Source: Chroococcidiopsidaceae cyanobacterium CP_BM_RX_35 | GTDB lineage: Bacteria; Cyanobacteriota; Cyanobacteriia; Cyanobacteriales; Chroococcidiopsidaceae | Length of the DNA stretch: 10,187 nucleotides | Direction: 5' to 3' | Assembly (NCBI GenBank): GCA_019242465.1 | Contig: JAFAVL010000764.1 | Span: 1-10,187 of the forward strand | Shown: positions 1 through 5,786 of the stretch, in pieces | Layout of the letters: each line of letters begins with the position of its first letter | How positions within the stretch are numbered: the stretch's first letter is position 1 | The notes under the pieces: model-generated | Databases searched by the model: none | The model's input: only the letters and a program-made list of their open reading frames with translations | Told to the model about the DNA's origin: nothing | Program-made: the position numbers and the translations under genes

Positions 1-335
1 AAAATTGTTGGTCAATTCCCACGGCTAATCAAGCTCTTCGCCGATGGAGGCTATGAGGGGAAATTTACCCAGAAACTCAAAGACGACCACCGTTTAGAAT
101 TGGAAGTGGAAAGAGCGTAAACAAAGCAAGGGTTTTCAAGTATTACCTTGGCGGTGGATAGTTGAGCCAGTCGTCAGAGCGGGGTTCCCCCGCGAACGAA
201 CTGGCGTTGAACGCACTCTGGCGCTTGCTTGTGCGGCATCGCCGACTGACTATTGATTATGAAGCTTTGCCTGCTACTTCTGAAGCTTTTATCTATGCTG
301 CTATGGTTCCACTTATGGTTAGACGATTAGCGTAG
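1..335 (+). pseudogene. IS5-type transposase, 3' remnant, frameshifted and interrupted
   Basis: This is the C-terminal part of a DDE transposase; its 5' part lies outside the window. Frame 1 (1-120) reads FADGGYEGKF, the usual context of the second catalytic Asp in IS5-type enzymes, and ends at a TAA at 118-120. Frame 2 takes over near 107 and reads GFQVLPWRWIVE, the context of the catalytic Glu. Frame 3 takes over near 222-234 and reads RHRRLTIDYEALPATSEAF, ending with TAG at 333-335. Both shifts fit single-base insertions. A 40-bp palindromic element sits directly after the codon for the catalytic Glu (see 166-205). With two frameshifts, an in-frame stop and an inserted repeat, the gene cannot make a normal transposase. 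The IS5 family call rests on recognised motifs; the exact subgroup is uncertain. Confidence 0.85.
166..205. repeat. 40-bp palindromic dispersed element inserted in the transposase remnant
   Basis: The element begins GCCAGT and ends ACTGGC (6-bp perfect terminal inverted repeats). It has a GC-rich core, GCGGGGTTCCCCCGC, which can form a second 6-bp stem. It is flanked by the 5-bp direct repeat GTTGA (161-165 and 206-210). Removing 45 bp (element plus one GTTGA) rejoins the transposase motif as IVERTLA, which shows that it is an insertion. Because 45 is a multiple of three, the insertion itself keeps the frame. Elements with these ends and a GGGG/CCCC core resemble small dispersed palindromic repeats seen across filamentous cyanobacteria; that likeness is from memory. 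Confidence 0.75.
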
Positions 336-336
336 C

Positions 337-361
337 TATTTATACTTCTCAGACATCCTCT
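337..361. mobile_element. candidate IS terminal inverted repeat
   Basis: Just downstream of the transposase stop lies a short stretch whose minus strand starts GAGGATGTCTGAGAAG. This looks like the ends of IS5-type elements, and the distance from the transposase stop is right. The other end of the element is outside the window, so the pairing of the ends cannot be tested here. If correct, the element stops at about 361 and the last codons of the neighbouring dehydrogenase lie inside it. Confidence 0.4.
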
Positions 362-1386
362 GATGGAATCTCCGCATGTTCTTCAATATGTCCGCCGAAC
401 TGATAGCGCATGGCAGAGAGCAGCTTACTCGCAAATTCATCTTCGCCTCTAGAGCTAAAGCGCTGATAAAGAGCGGCACTCAGCACTGGCACAGGAGTTC
501 CTTCATCGATTGCTGCTGTAATCGTCCAGCGTCCTTCTCCAGAATCAGACACCTGACCTGTAAAGGTAGAGAGGTGGGGATTTTGAAGAAGGGCAATCGC
601 GGTTAGATCGAGTAGCCAAGAAGCAATAACGCTACCACGTCGCCAGACCTCAGCAATGTCCGGCAGATTGAAGTCGTATTGGTAATGTTCTGGATTACGG
701 AGCGGAGTTGATTCGGCACTGGCAGCCCGCTGCTGTTTGCCCACATTCGCGTGATGTAAAATATTGAGTCCCTCAGCGTATGCTGCCATGACACCGTATT
801 CGATGCCGTTATGCACCATTTTGATGAAGTGACCTGCGCCATTAGGACCGCAGTGCAAATAGCCTTGTTCAGCCGTACCCCCCACTTTGTCTCGACCAGG
901 CGTGCGAGAGATATCACCCAGCCCAGGAGCTAAAGTTTGAAGAATCGGATCGAGATATTGCACAGCCGTTCCCGGCCCACCAATCATCATACAATAGCCT
1001 CGCTCTAACCCCCACACTCCGCCGCTGGTTCCAATATCAACGTAATAAATTCCCCTTGATTCAAGCACTTTTGCTCGGCGAATATCATCAATGTAGTAAG
1101 AATTGCCACCGTCAATCAGAATGTCTCCTGCTTTTAGCCTCTGAGCCAATTCCATCACCATGTCTTCGGTCGGATCTCCGGCAGGGACCATCAGCCAGAT
1201 AGCACGAAGTTTATTGAGCTTTTGTACAAAATCATCTAGGGTATAGGTGCCGATCGCCCCTTCTGATACGAGCTGTTTCACTTTGTCAGGTGTGCGATTG
1301 AACACAACACATTCATGCTTGTTTCGCAGCAACCGCCGGACGATATTCGCACCCATGCGCCCTAGACCAATGACTCCAAGTTGCAT
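349..1386 (-). CDS. gnd: 6-phosphogluconate dehydrogenase, decarboxylating (short YqeC/Gnd type)
   Basis: Cytosolic enzyme of the oxidative pentose phosphate pathway, converting 6-phosphogluconate to ribulose 5-phosphate and CO2 with production of NAD(P)H. The 345 residues start with a Rossmann fold (GLGRMG, 7-12). An Arg follows the second strand (NRT, 30-32), which usually goes with NADP use. GTSGGVWG (119-126) carries the substrate-binding Ser-Gly-Gly, and [14 protein letters not shown] (185-198) supplies the expected catalytic Lys189 and Glu197. The length fits the short form of the family rather than the ~470-residue classical enzyme. The start has GGAGAA eight bases upstream. The stop codon sits in what may be an IS end (337-361), so the last residues after FGGH may not be original. 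It is the most downstream gene of the minus-strand series and a plausible NADPH source for its redox neighbours. A second, housekeeping 6PGDH elsewhere in the genome is likely. Confidence 0.9.
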   Translation of the reverse strand: MQLGVIGLGRMGANIVRRLLRNKHECVVFNRTPDKVKQLVSEGAIGTYTLDDFVQKLNKLRAIWLMVPAGDPTEDMVMELAQRLKAGDILIDGGNSYYIDDIRRAKVLESRGIYYVDIGTSGGVWGLERGYCMMIGGPGTAVQYLDPILQTLAPGLGDISRTPGRDKVGGTAEQGYLHCGPNGAGHFIKMVHNGIEYGVMAAYAEGLNILHHANVGKQQRAASAESTPLRNPEHYQYDFNLPDIAEVWRRGSVIASWLLDLTAIALLQNPHLSTFTGQVSDSGEGRWTITAAIDEGTPVPVLSAALYQRFSSRGEDEFASKLLSAMRYQFGGHIEEHAEIPSEDV

Positions 1387-1431
1387 TTTTGTTCTCCAAT
1401 GTGATTGTTAATTACGTGGAGTAAAGTTTAT

Positions 1432-1821
1432 TTAAGCCAGTGCTTGCTCAACTAAAGATGGAACAACCGCGATGTTTTTGACCAACTCATCTGGGAGAGA
1501 AAACCGCTGCTTTAAGTAATTGGCATCGTTGTAACTCAGCCAAACCTTACCATCAGCCGATTCCCATACCAACACTTTCAGGGGTAAATCCAGAGCGCTC
1601 GTTGGTTCTGCCACCATGAGGGGCGTTCCGGCTTTCGGATTGCCAAACAGCAGTAGCTGCGTCGGACGCAGGCTCAGCCCGGCTTTTTCAGCTTCAGCTT
1701 TTTGATCAATACAAGCAAAGATGGTGATTGCTTTTGCTTGAAGGATGGCTTCTAAGCGAGCGATAGTTTCGATTACTGAATATGGGCTGGGCTGGCTGAT
1801 GATGCCGTTATTTACGTTCAT
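1432..1821 (-). CDS. DUF302 domain protein
   Basis: A 129-residue soluble protein with the overall pattern of DUF302: an N-terminal strand and helix (SPYSVIETIARLEAILQAK), a central FACIDQKAEAEKAGLSL segment, then LLLFGNPKAGTPLM and LPLKVLVWESADGKVWLSY. No signal peptide or membrane segment is visible. DUF302 proteins have no firmly assigned reaction; they turn up near heavy-metal, sulfur and oxidative-stress genes. The ATG at 1821 lacks a strong close ribosome site; an AGGGAAAG lies further up. A palindrome, AGTAAATTACT (1825-1835), lies directly in front of the start. The gene is 81 bp downstream of the RclA-like reductase and 45 bp upstream of the dehydrogenase gene, so cotranscription is likely. 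Family call good, function unknown. Confidence 0.8.
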   Translation of the reverse strand: MNVNNGIISQPSPYSVIETIARLEAILQAKAITIFACIDQKAEAEKAGLSLRPTQLLLFGNPKAGTPLMVAEPTSALDLPLKVLVWESADGKVWLSYNDANYLKQRFSLPDELVKNIAVVPSLVEQALA

Positions 1822-1902
1822 AGCAGTAAATTACTTTCCCTAAGAAGATTGATTCACAAACAACTGGCTCCAGTGCTTGGGATTGTATCTGTACTTGCTG
1901 CC

Positions 1903-3291
1903 TCATAATTTCGTAAACAGCAGATTTAACCCTTCAGTCATCGTGGGGTGAGTCAACACGCCATTGCGCAGAACGGTGTAGGGCATCTTCGCTTGCATTA
2001 CCATTTGTATGGTTGAACTCATTTCACCCGCTGCATGACAGAGCAAGGTACAACCAAGAACTTGCCCTGTTTGAGTGTCCATGATCGCCTTTAGCAGCCC
2101 ATCGGTTTGACCCTGGGCTCTTGCTCTGGGAATGGCTGACGCATCCAGCTTTGCTACCCGAATGTCATATCCTCGTTGCCGCGCTTCAGTTTCGGTCAAA
2201 CCTACATGAGCTAGTTCTGGATCAATAAACAAACAGGATGGAACCGGGCGATCGCTCGTGCTGCGGTTACTACCATCAAGCAGATTTGCTGTGATAATGC
2301 GATAATCATCCAGGGATACATGAGTGTATTGCGGTCCACCATTGATATCGCCTAGTGCCCAAATTCCCGGCACATTTGTCTCTAGGCAATCGTTGACTGG
2401 AATAAATCCCCGTACATCAGTTGCGACACCCGCAGCGGCTAAGTTTAGAGTATCAGTGGTAGGCGCACGACCGACAGCAATGAGCAGGTGTGAACCTTGG
2501 AGGCTAACTTCGCGATCGGCAAGCTGGATTTGAAGGATGGTTTCGTTGCCAATGCGTTCCACCCTTAACACCTTCGACTTCAGCAGAAATTCAATGCCAT
2601 CTTGTTCTAAAAGAGTTTGAACAGCGACCGCGATATCCGGATCTTGTTGCGACAAGATTTGCTCACTCTGTCCAATCAGAGTCACACGAGAGCCAAAGCG
2701 TCGGAACATCTGGGCAAATTCCAACCCAATATAGCCACTACCAAGCACAATGAGATGCTCAGGCAACTGTTCCAATTCCATAATCGACTCACTCGTCAGA
2801 AAACTAGCATCCTTAAGCCCAGGCACGGGTGGAATCAAGGGTCGCGTACCTGTGTTGATGAATAATCGCTCTGCGCTGAGGTGACGAGTGTTACCCTCAG
2901 CCGTTATCACTTCGATGGTTTTAGGAGCCACAAATCGTCCTGTTCCAATAACCAGATCGTGATTCAGAGCCGTTTCTAAAGTGTGCAAGTTCATTGCACG
3001 CGCAGATTCCACAACCGATCGCTTCCGTCGAATCACGGCTGCTAGATCAACGGTAGGTGCAGCCGCTTTAACTCCATAAACAGTAGCGTTTCGCACGGTA
3101 TTTGCAACGTTGGCACTCGCTACCATCGTTTTGGTAGGAATACAAGCGACATTGATGCAGCCACCGCCAATCATGTTTAAACTGCGTTCCACTAGAGCCG
3201 TTTTCCGCCCGTTTGCGACCAAGGTGGGTGCCAGCGTTTTCCCGGCTTTGCCGCCACCGATAATAATGTCGTCGTAGTATTCAGTGTCCAC
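1903..3291 (-). CDS. RclA-like FAD-dependent pyridine nucleotide-disulfide oxidoreductase
   Basis: A 462-residue class I flavin disulfide reductase. FAD is bound through GGGKAGKTLA (12-21), a signature very close to that of E. coli RclA, a reductase needed for reactive-chlorine resistance and reported to reduce Cu(II). The redox pair is Cys45/Cys50 in GGGCINVACIPTKT, where most relatives have GGTC-N-GCIPTK. The NAD(P)H site is GSGYIGLEFA (184-193), the second FAD contact is ALGDINGG (312-319), and the C-terminal dimer interface carries HPTMTE (His448, Glu453). No N-terminal metal-binding domain is present, which argues against a full mercuric reductase. It starts with GTG, set by AAGGAGA five bases upstream (3297-3303), and overlaps the upstream DUF6130-type gene by 11 bp, implying translational coupling. 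Family call strong; the substrate here is inferred. Confidence 0.88.
   Translation of the reverse strand: MDTEYYDDIIIGGGKAGKTLAPTLVANGRKTALVERSLNMIGGGCINVACIPTKTMVASANVANTVRNATVYGVKAAAPTVDLAAVIRRKRSVVESARAMNLHTLETALNHDLVIGTGRFVAPKTIEVITAEGNTRHLSAERLFINTGTRPLIPPVPGLKDASFLTSESIMELEQLPEHLIVLGSGYIGLEFAQMFRRFGSRVTLIGQSEQILSQQDPDIAVAVQTLLEQDGIEFLLKSKVLRVERIGNETILQIQLADREVSLQGSHLLIAVGRAPTTDTLNLAAAGVATDVRGFIPVNDCLETNVPGIWALGDINGGPQYTHVSLDDYRIITANLLDGSNRSTSDRPVPSCLFIDPELAHVGLTETEARQRGYDIRVAKLDASAIPRARAQGQTDGLLKAIMDTQTGQVLGCTLLCHAAGEMSSTIQMVMQAKMPYTVLRNGVLTHPTMTEGLNLLFTKL
2248..2255. repeat. HIP1 octamer
   Basis: Exact GCGATCGC inside the RclA-like gene; a cyanobacterial sequence hallmark. Confidence 0.8.
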
Positions 3292-3700
3292 GGTTCTCTC
3301 CTTGCTTAAGATCGGGCAGTGTGAACGTCACCGTTTCTCTAGTGATTACTTTGTGCGTGGGGTCGGCTAGTTCGATCAGTACTTGGTGCAGTCCAGGTTC
3401 CAGCCCGACTAGGATTATCGTTTCGCCGCTAGCATCAACAAAGTGCCACGAAGCATCATCGACAGTGATGTGGATATGTCCGATGCGCGGCGATACATCG
3501 AGGGCACCTTTGCCAAACACTGGCAACACACGCAAATTCTCCGTCCGGTACTGGATGAAGACGCGACCCTGAGCCAGTGGTTCGGGAAGCGGTGGATCGA
3601 CAATCAGCTTGGGTGGTGCTTCGTTTTCGATCGCAATCAACGGTGACGGTCCGATAATGTCCTTGGCGCTCGGTGTGTGGTGTTCATGGCGGTTAAACAT
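3281..3700 (-). CDS. DUF6130-type protein
   Basis: A 139-residue protein, mostly beta-strand in character. A proline-rich stretch (PPKLIVDPPLPEPLAQG, about 29-45) is followed by FIQYRTENLRVLPVFG, a His-rich strand (RIGHIHITVDDASWHFVDASG) and LVGLEPGLHQVLIELADP. The pattern matches small proteins I know as DUF6130; their role is not established. The last third, GLEPGLHQVLIELADPTHK, recalls immunoglobulin-like or DUF4399-like domains that may bind a ligand or metal. The start ATG (3700) has no good close ribosome site, but a 19-codon frame (3693-3752) ends across it, so coupling is possible. The stop overlaps the start of the RclA-like gene by 11 bp, the tightest link in the window, suggesting the two products work together. 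Function unknown. Confidence 0.72.
   Translation of the reverse strand: MFNRHEHHTPSAKDIIGPSPLIAIENEAPPKLIVDPPLPEPLAQGRVFIQYRTENLRVLPVFGKGALDVSPRIGHIHITVDDASWHFVDASGETIILVGLEPGLHQVLIELADPTHKVITRETVTFTLPDLKQGENRGH
3297..3303 (-). promoter_or_regulatory. ribosome binding site fixing the GTG start of the RclA-like gene
   Basis: AAGGAGA on the minus strand, five bases before GTG at 3291-3289, inside the coding end of the upstream gene. It supports the rare start codon. Confidence 0.75.
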
Positions 3701-3752
3701 ATGAGAATGGTCGATAAACGATCCCTTTGAAGGTGAAGAGGTACGTGGTCAT
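3693..3752 (-). CDS. possible 19-residue leader frame
   Basis: It encodes MTTYLFTFKGIVYRPFSYV and its TAA overlaps the start of the DUF6130-type gene (ATGTTTAA). GGAG lies only two bases before its ATG, which is too near for a typical site. It might serve as a coupling leader; it could equally be chance. Confidence 0.15.
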   Translation of the reverse strand: MTTYLFTFKGIVYRPFSYV

Positions 3753-3768
3753 CACTCCAGAGAAGTCA

Positions 3769-3867
3769 TCAACGTTTTTTCGCTGCAAGTTCCCAAACCG
3801 CGCCGAAGACAAGTGCAAAGCAGACTTCTCTCAGTTCGCAACCATTGACAAGAACTAGATTTGGCAT
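3769..3867 (-). CDS. possible 32-residue protein coupled to the isochorismatase-like gene
   Basis: The ATG at 3867-3865 overlaps the TGA of the upstream gene in a TGATG arrangement, typical of translational coupling. The product begins MPNLVLVNGCELREVC and ends VWELAAKKR, with a hydrophobic middle (VCFALVFGAVW). I do not recognise it. No other gene fills the 166-bp gap from 3701 to 3866. The overlap could be chance, since only 33 codons are open. Confidence 0.2.
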   Translation of the reverse strand: MPNLVLVNGCELREVCFALVFGAVWELAAKKR

Positions 3868-4508
3868 CACGCCATCGCTGCTACAACATCATCTGTGGAC
3901 AGAACTGCGTTGGCAATATATCCGTAGTTAATCAATGCCGCTTTGTAGCCATCACCTAGCTCCGGATGTCGTGGGGCAGCCGTTGCATCCTTGACAACGA
4001 GAACCTCGAATCCATATTCAACCAGGTCGCGTAGATGAGATTCGACACAGAGATTTGCCAGCATTCCCAGGAGAATCACTTTGCTGATGGAGCGCTTACC
4101 CAGTTGCAAAATCAGGTCGTTGTTCTGCGGTCCAAAGACTTTGTGAGGACTGACCACGATCGTCTTGCCATCCTCATGAAGGGCTTGAAGCGATCGAGCC
4201 AATCCGCACCTGACCCTACAAAGCCATCCAAATGCACCGCTGCGATAAAATTCTTTAGCCTCCAGCACCATCTGCTCTAGAGTTGCGATGTTCTTCCAGC
4301 CATAGTCGGTGGGGTAGTAATAGTGGGGAGAGATGAATACCTCAAAGTCGTTCTGTTTTGCAGCTTTGAAGATGCGCTCAATGTTCTCGACGGTTTTATT
4401 TTCCTTGACACTGGCACCTACCAAATCCCAGGCTGTCCCCTTTGCGCTCAAGACATCGTTTTGTGGATCGATAACGACTACCGCAGTGTCATTTTTGTTG
4501 ATATTCAT
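3867..4508 (-). CDS. isochorismatase-like cysteine hydrolase with an out-of-frame internal segment
   Basis: A 213-residue member of the isochorismatase/nicotinamidase superfamily, soluble hydrolases that act on amide, imino or ester bonds of small molecules. The catalytic triad is visible: Asp14 (VVIDPQND), Lys123 (SPHKVFGP) and Cys154 (ANLCVESHLRDL). The start has GGGAG about a dozen bases upstream. The odd part is residues 94-111, which read GWLCRVRCGLARSLQALH. The neighbouring frame of the same bases reads DGFVGSGADWLDRFKPF, which is what this family has at that place. One extra base near 4229-4232 and one missing base near 4172-4176 would explain it, with the overall frame restored. The gene is open throughout, so either the protein carries a scrambled loop just before Lys123 or the sequence has two errors. 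Substrate unknown. Confidence 0.82.
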   Translation of the reverse strand: MNINKNDTAVVVIDPQNDVLSAKGTAWDLVGASVKENKTVENIERIFKAAKQNDFEVFISPHYYYPTDYGWKNIATLEQMVLEAKEFYRSGAFGWLCRVRCGLARSLQALHEDGKTIVVSPHKVFGPQNNDLILQLGKRSISKVILLGMLANLCVESHLRDLVEYGFEVLVVKDATAAPRHPELGDGYKAALINYGYIANAVLSTDDVVAAMA

Positions 4509-4549
4509 GTTTGTTCTTGCTCCCAGACTTGTGACATGGAAATCTTCTG

Positions 4550-4640
4550 TTTAAGGCTTACGCAAACTTCGGAGGTTTGTACTAAAAATGAGACATAACG
4601 CTCGTTTAAGGGCTTAAACCTCCGAGGTTTTGGCATAACG
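4550..4640. repeat. two degenerate tandem copies with a palindromic core
   Basis: Two units start TTTAAGG and end CATAACG (4550-4600 and 4605-4640). Each carries a near-palindrome, AAACTTCGGAGGTTT (4564-4578) and AAACCTCCGAGGTTT (4616-4630). The two cores are also inverted copies of each other with one mismatch, so a long hairpin spanning both is possible. The second unit lacks about 15 bases. The block lies in the 147-bp gap between the isochorismatase-like gene and the esterase gene and could affect transcript ending or stability. Confidence 0.65.
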
Positions 4641-4655
4641 GGAAACGATCGCCGC

Positions 4656-5651
4656 CTATTGCAGATGCTTCTTCAATTCAGCTGCTGCTTGAACAAATAG
4701 AGAACGGACTTCTGGCAGCTCGGCTAAACCATTGAGCAGTCCAAAGTCATGAATCATGCCGTTGTACTGCACCGTTGTCACCTCTACCCCAGCTTCATCG
4801 AGCTTGCGTCCATAAGCGGTGCCTTCGTCATGCAAAATATCGCTCTCTGCAACCACAAGTAATGCTGGAGGCAAGCCTTTTAGTTGCTCAACCGTCGCCT
4901 GTAGGGGAGAGGCATAAATGTCTTTGCGCTTTTCTGGGTCAGCGATGTACATGTCATACATCCATTTCATCGTTGGTGCAGTCAAGAACCGCTTGTCGCC
5001 GAATTGATGATAAGAATTCGTTTCAAAATCCGCATCGACGATCGGCCACATCATGATTTGTAGCTTGATGTGTGGTCCTCCTTTTTCTTTCGCCTTCAAA
5101 GCAGTTACTGCTGTCATATTTCCGCCGACACTATTGCCAACCACTGCCAGATTTTTGCCATCCACGCCAATCTCCTCGCCATGCTCGGCAACCCATCTGG
5201 TCGCGGCATAAATCTCATTGATCGCCTGGGGATACTGGGCATCTGGCGTGCGCGTGTAATTGACAAAGACCCCTGCAAACCCTGAAAGCACAACGAGATC
5301 GCGCACCATGCGCTTGTGCGTCGGATAATCACCCAGCACCCAACCACCACCATGAATAAAGATGAAAACAGGCAATGTGCCTTTAACCCCTTCCGGTCGC
5401 ACGATGTTGAGCGTAATTGAATAACCGTCAGCAGTAATCGTCTTCTCAGACTCTTCAATGCCTGAAAGGTCTACTGGAACGGAAGCCTGTGCATCCACAA
5501 GAACTTGACGTGCTTCGAGTGGAGTGAGTTTCTCCAGCGCCACGCCCCCTGAATTCAGCACGTTCAAAAATTCCTTTGTTCCTTTGGAAAGACGTGGATC
5601 ATCTGCAACTTCCAAAATTATTGCTGCTTGTGAGTTTACTTGAGCAACCAT
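4656..5651 (-). CDS. alpha/beta hydrolase, HSL (family IV) esterase-like
   Basis: A 331-residue alpha/beta hydrolase, probably a cytosolic carboxylesterase or lipase. Counting from the ATG at 5651, the oxyanion motif HGGGW is at 100-104, the nucleophile elbow GNSVGG puts the catalytic Ser at 174, the acid is Asp271 (ESDILHDEG) and the base is His301 (MIHDFGLL). The roughly 90-residue stretch before HGGGW forms the cap region, as in hormone-sensitive-lipase relatives. A GTG further up (5696) would add 15 residues, but AGGAGA lies five bases before the ATG at 5651, so I chose the shorter form. Two inverted repeats lie upstream at 5694-5758 and may control it. It follows the Asp-nucleophile hydrolase after 135 bp. 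Substrate unknown; detoxification of esters fits the neighbourhood but is inference. Confidence 0.88.
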   Translation of the reverse strand: MVAQVNSQAAIILEVADDPRLSKGTKEFLNVLNSGGVALEKLTPLEARQVLVDAQASVPVDLSGIEESEKTITADGYSITLNIVRPEGVKGTLPVFIFIHGGGWVLGDYPTHKRMVRDLVVLSGFAGVFVNYTRTPDAQYPQAINEIYAATRWVAEHGEEIGVDGKNLAVVGNSVGGNMTAVTALKAKEKGGPHIKLQIMMWPIVDADFETNSYHQFGDKRFLTAPTMKWMYDMYIADPEKRKDIYASPLQATVEQLKGLPPALLVVAESDILHDEGTAYGRKLDEAGVEVTTVQYNGMIHDFGLLNGLAELPEVRSLFVQAAAELKKHLQ

Positions 5652-5656
5652 GATTT

Positions 5657-5662
5657 TCTCCT
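5657..5662 (-). promoter_or_regulatory. ribosome binding site choosing the ATG at 5651
   Basis: AGGAGA five bases before the ATG. The alternative GTG at 5696 has no comparable site. Confidence 0.75.
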
Positions 5663-5670
5663 GTGATAAG

Positions 5671-5681
5671 TAGTAAATAAT
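5671..5681. repeat. 11-bp leader element, copy 1
   Basis: TAGTAAATAAT (ATTATTTACTA on the coding strand), 20 bases upstream of the esterase ATG. An identical 11-mer stands 15 bases upstream of the cupin ATG (7974-7984). Confidence 0.5.
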
Positions 5682-5693
5682 CTGTTGGAATGA

Positions 5694-5721
5694 CACTGTT
5701 AAGTGAATTGATTTAACAGTG
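5694..5721. promoter_or_regulatory. inverted repeat, candidate operator or hairpin
   Basis: CACTGTTAA (5694-5702) and TTAACAGTG (5713-5721) are perfect 9-bp arms around a 10-base spacer, 43-70 bp upstream of the esterase start. There is no run of T behind it on the minus strand, so a simple terminator is unlikely. A repressor site is possible. Confidence 0.5.
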
Positions 5722-5734
5722 ATGCTTGATCAGC

Positions 5735-5758
5735 AGTGATTGTGGAATGGCAATCACT
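5735..5758. promoter_or_regulatory. second inverted repeat in the same gap
   Basis: AGTGATTG (5735-5742) and CAATCACT (5751-5758), perfect 8-bp arms around 8 bases. CAGTGAT occurs in both repeats (5717-5723 and 5734-5740), so the two may be related sites for one regulator. Confidence 0.45.
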
Positions 5759-5786
5759 TTCTACCGACATCGTTTCCCAGCCAAAA

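Noticed and set aside
376..606. Small + strand frame close to the transposase remnant.
   Set aside because: It is antisense to the 6-phosphogluconate dehydrogenase coding region and shows no domain; not a gene carried by the IS.
603..917. A 104-codon minus-strand frame within the dehydrogenase gene.
   Set aside because: It is a different frame of the same strand inside a strongly conserved gene; the real frame carries the catalytic motifs.
1903..3291. Annotation as mercuric reductase.
   Set aside because: No N-terminal heavy-metal domain, no vicinal C-terminal cysteine pair, and no other mer genes nearby; the GKAGKTLA signature points to RclA.
5652..5696. A 15-residue N-terminal extension of the esterase from a GTG.
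   Set aside because: There is no ribosome site before the GTG, while AGGAGA stands in the right place before the ATG at 5651; the extension also overlaps a possible leader element.
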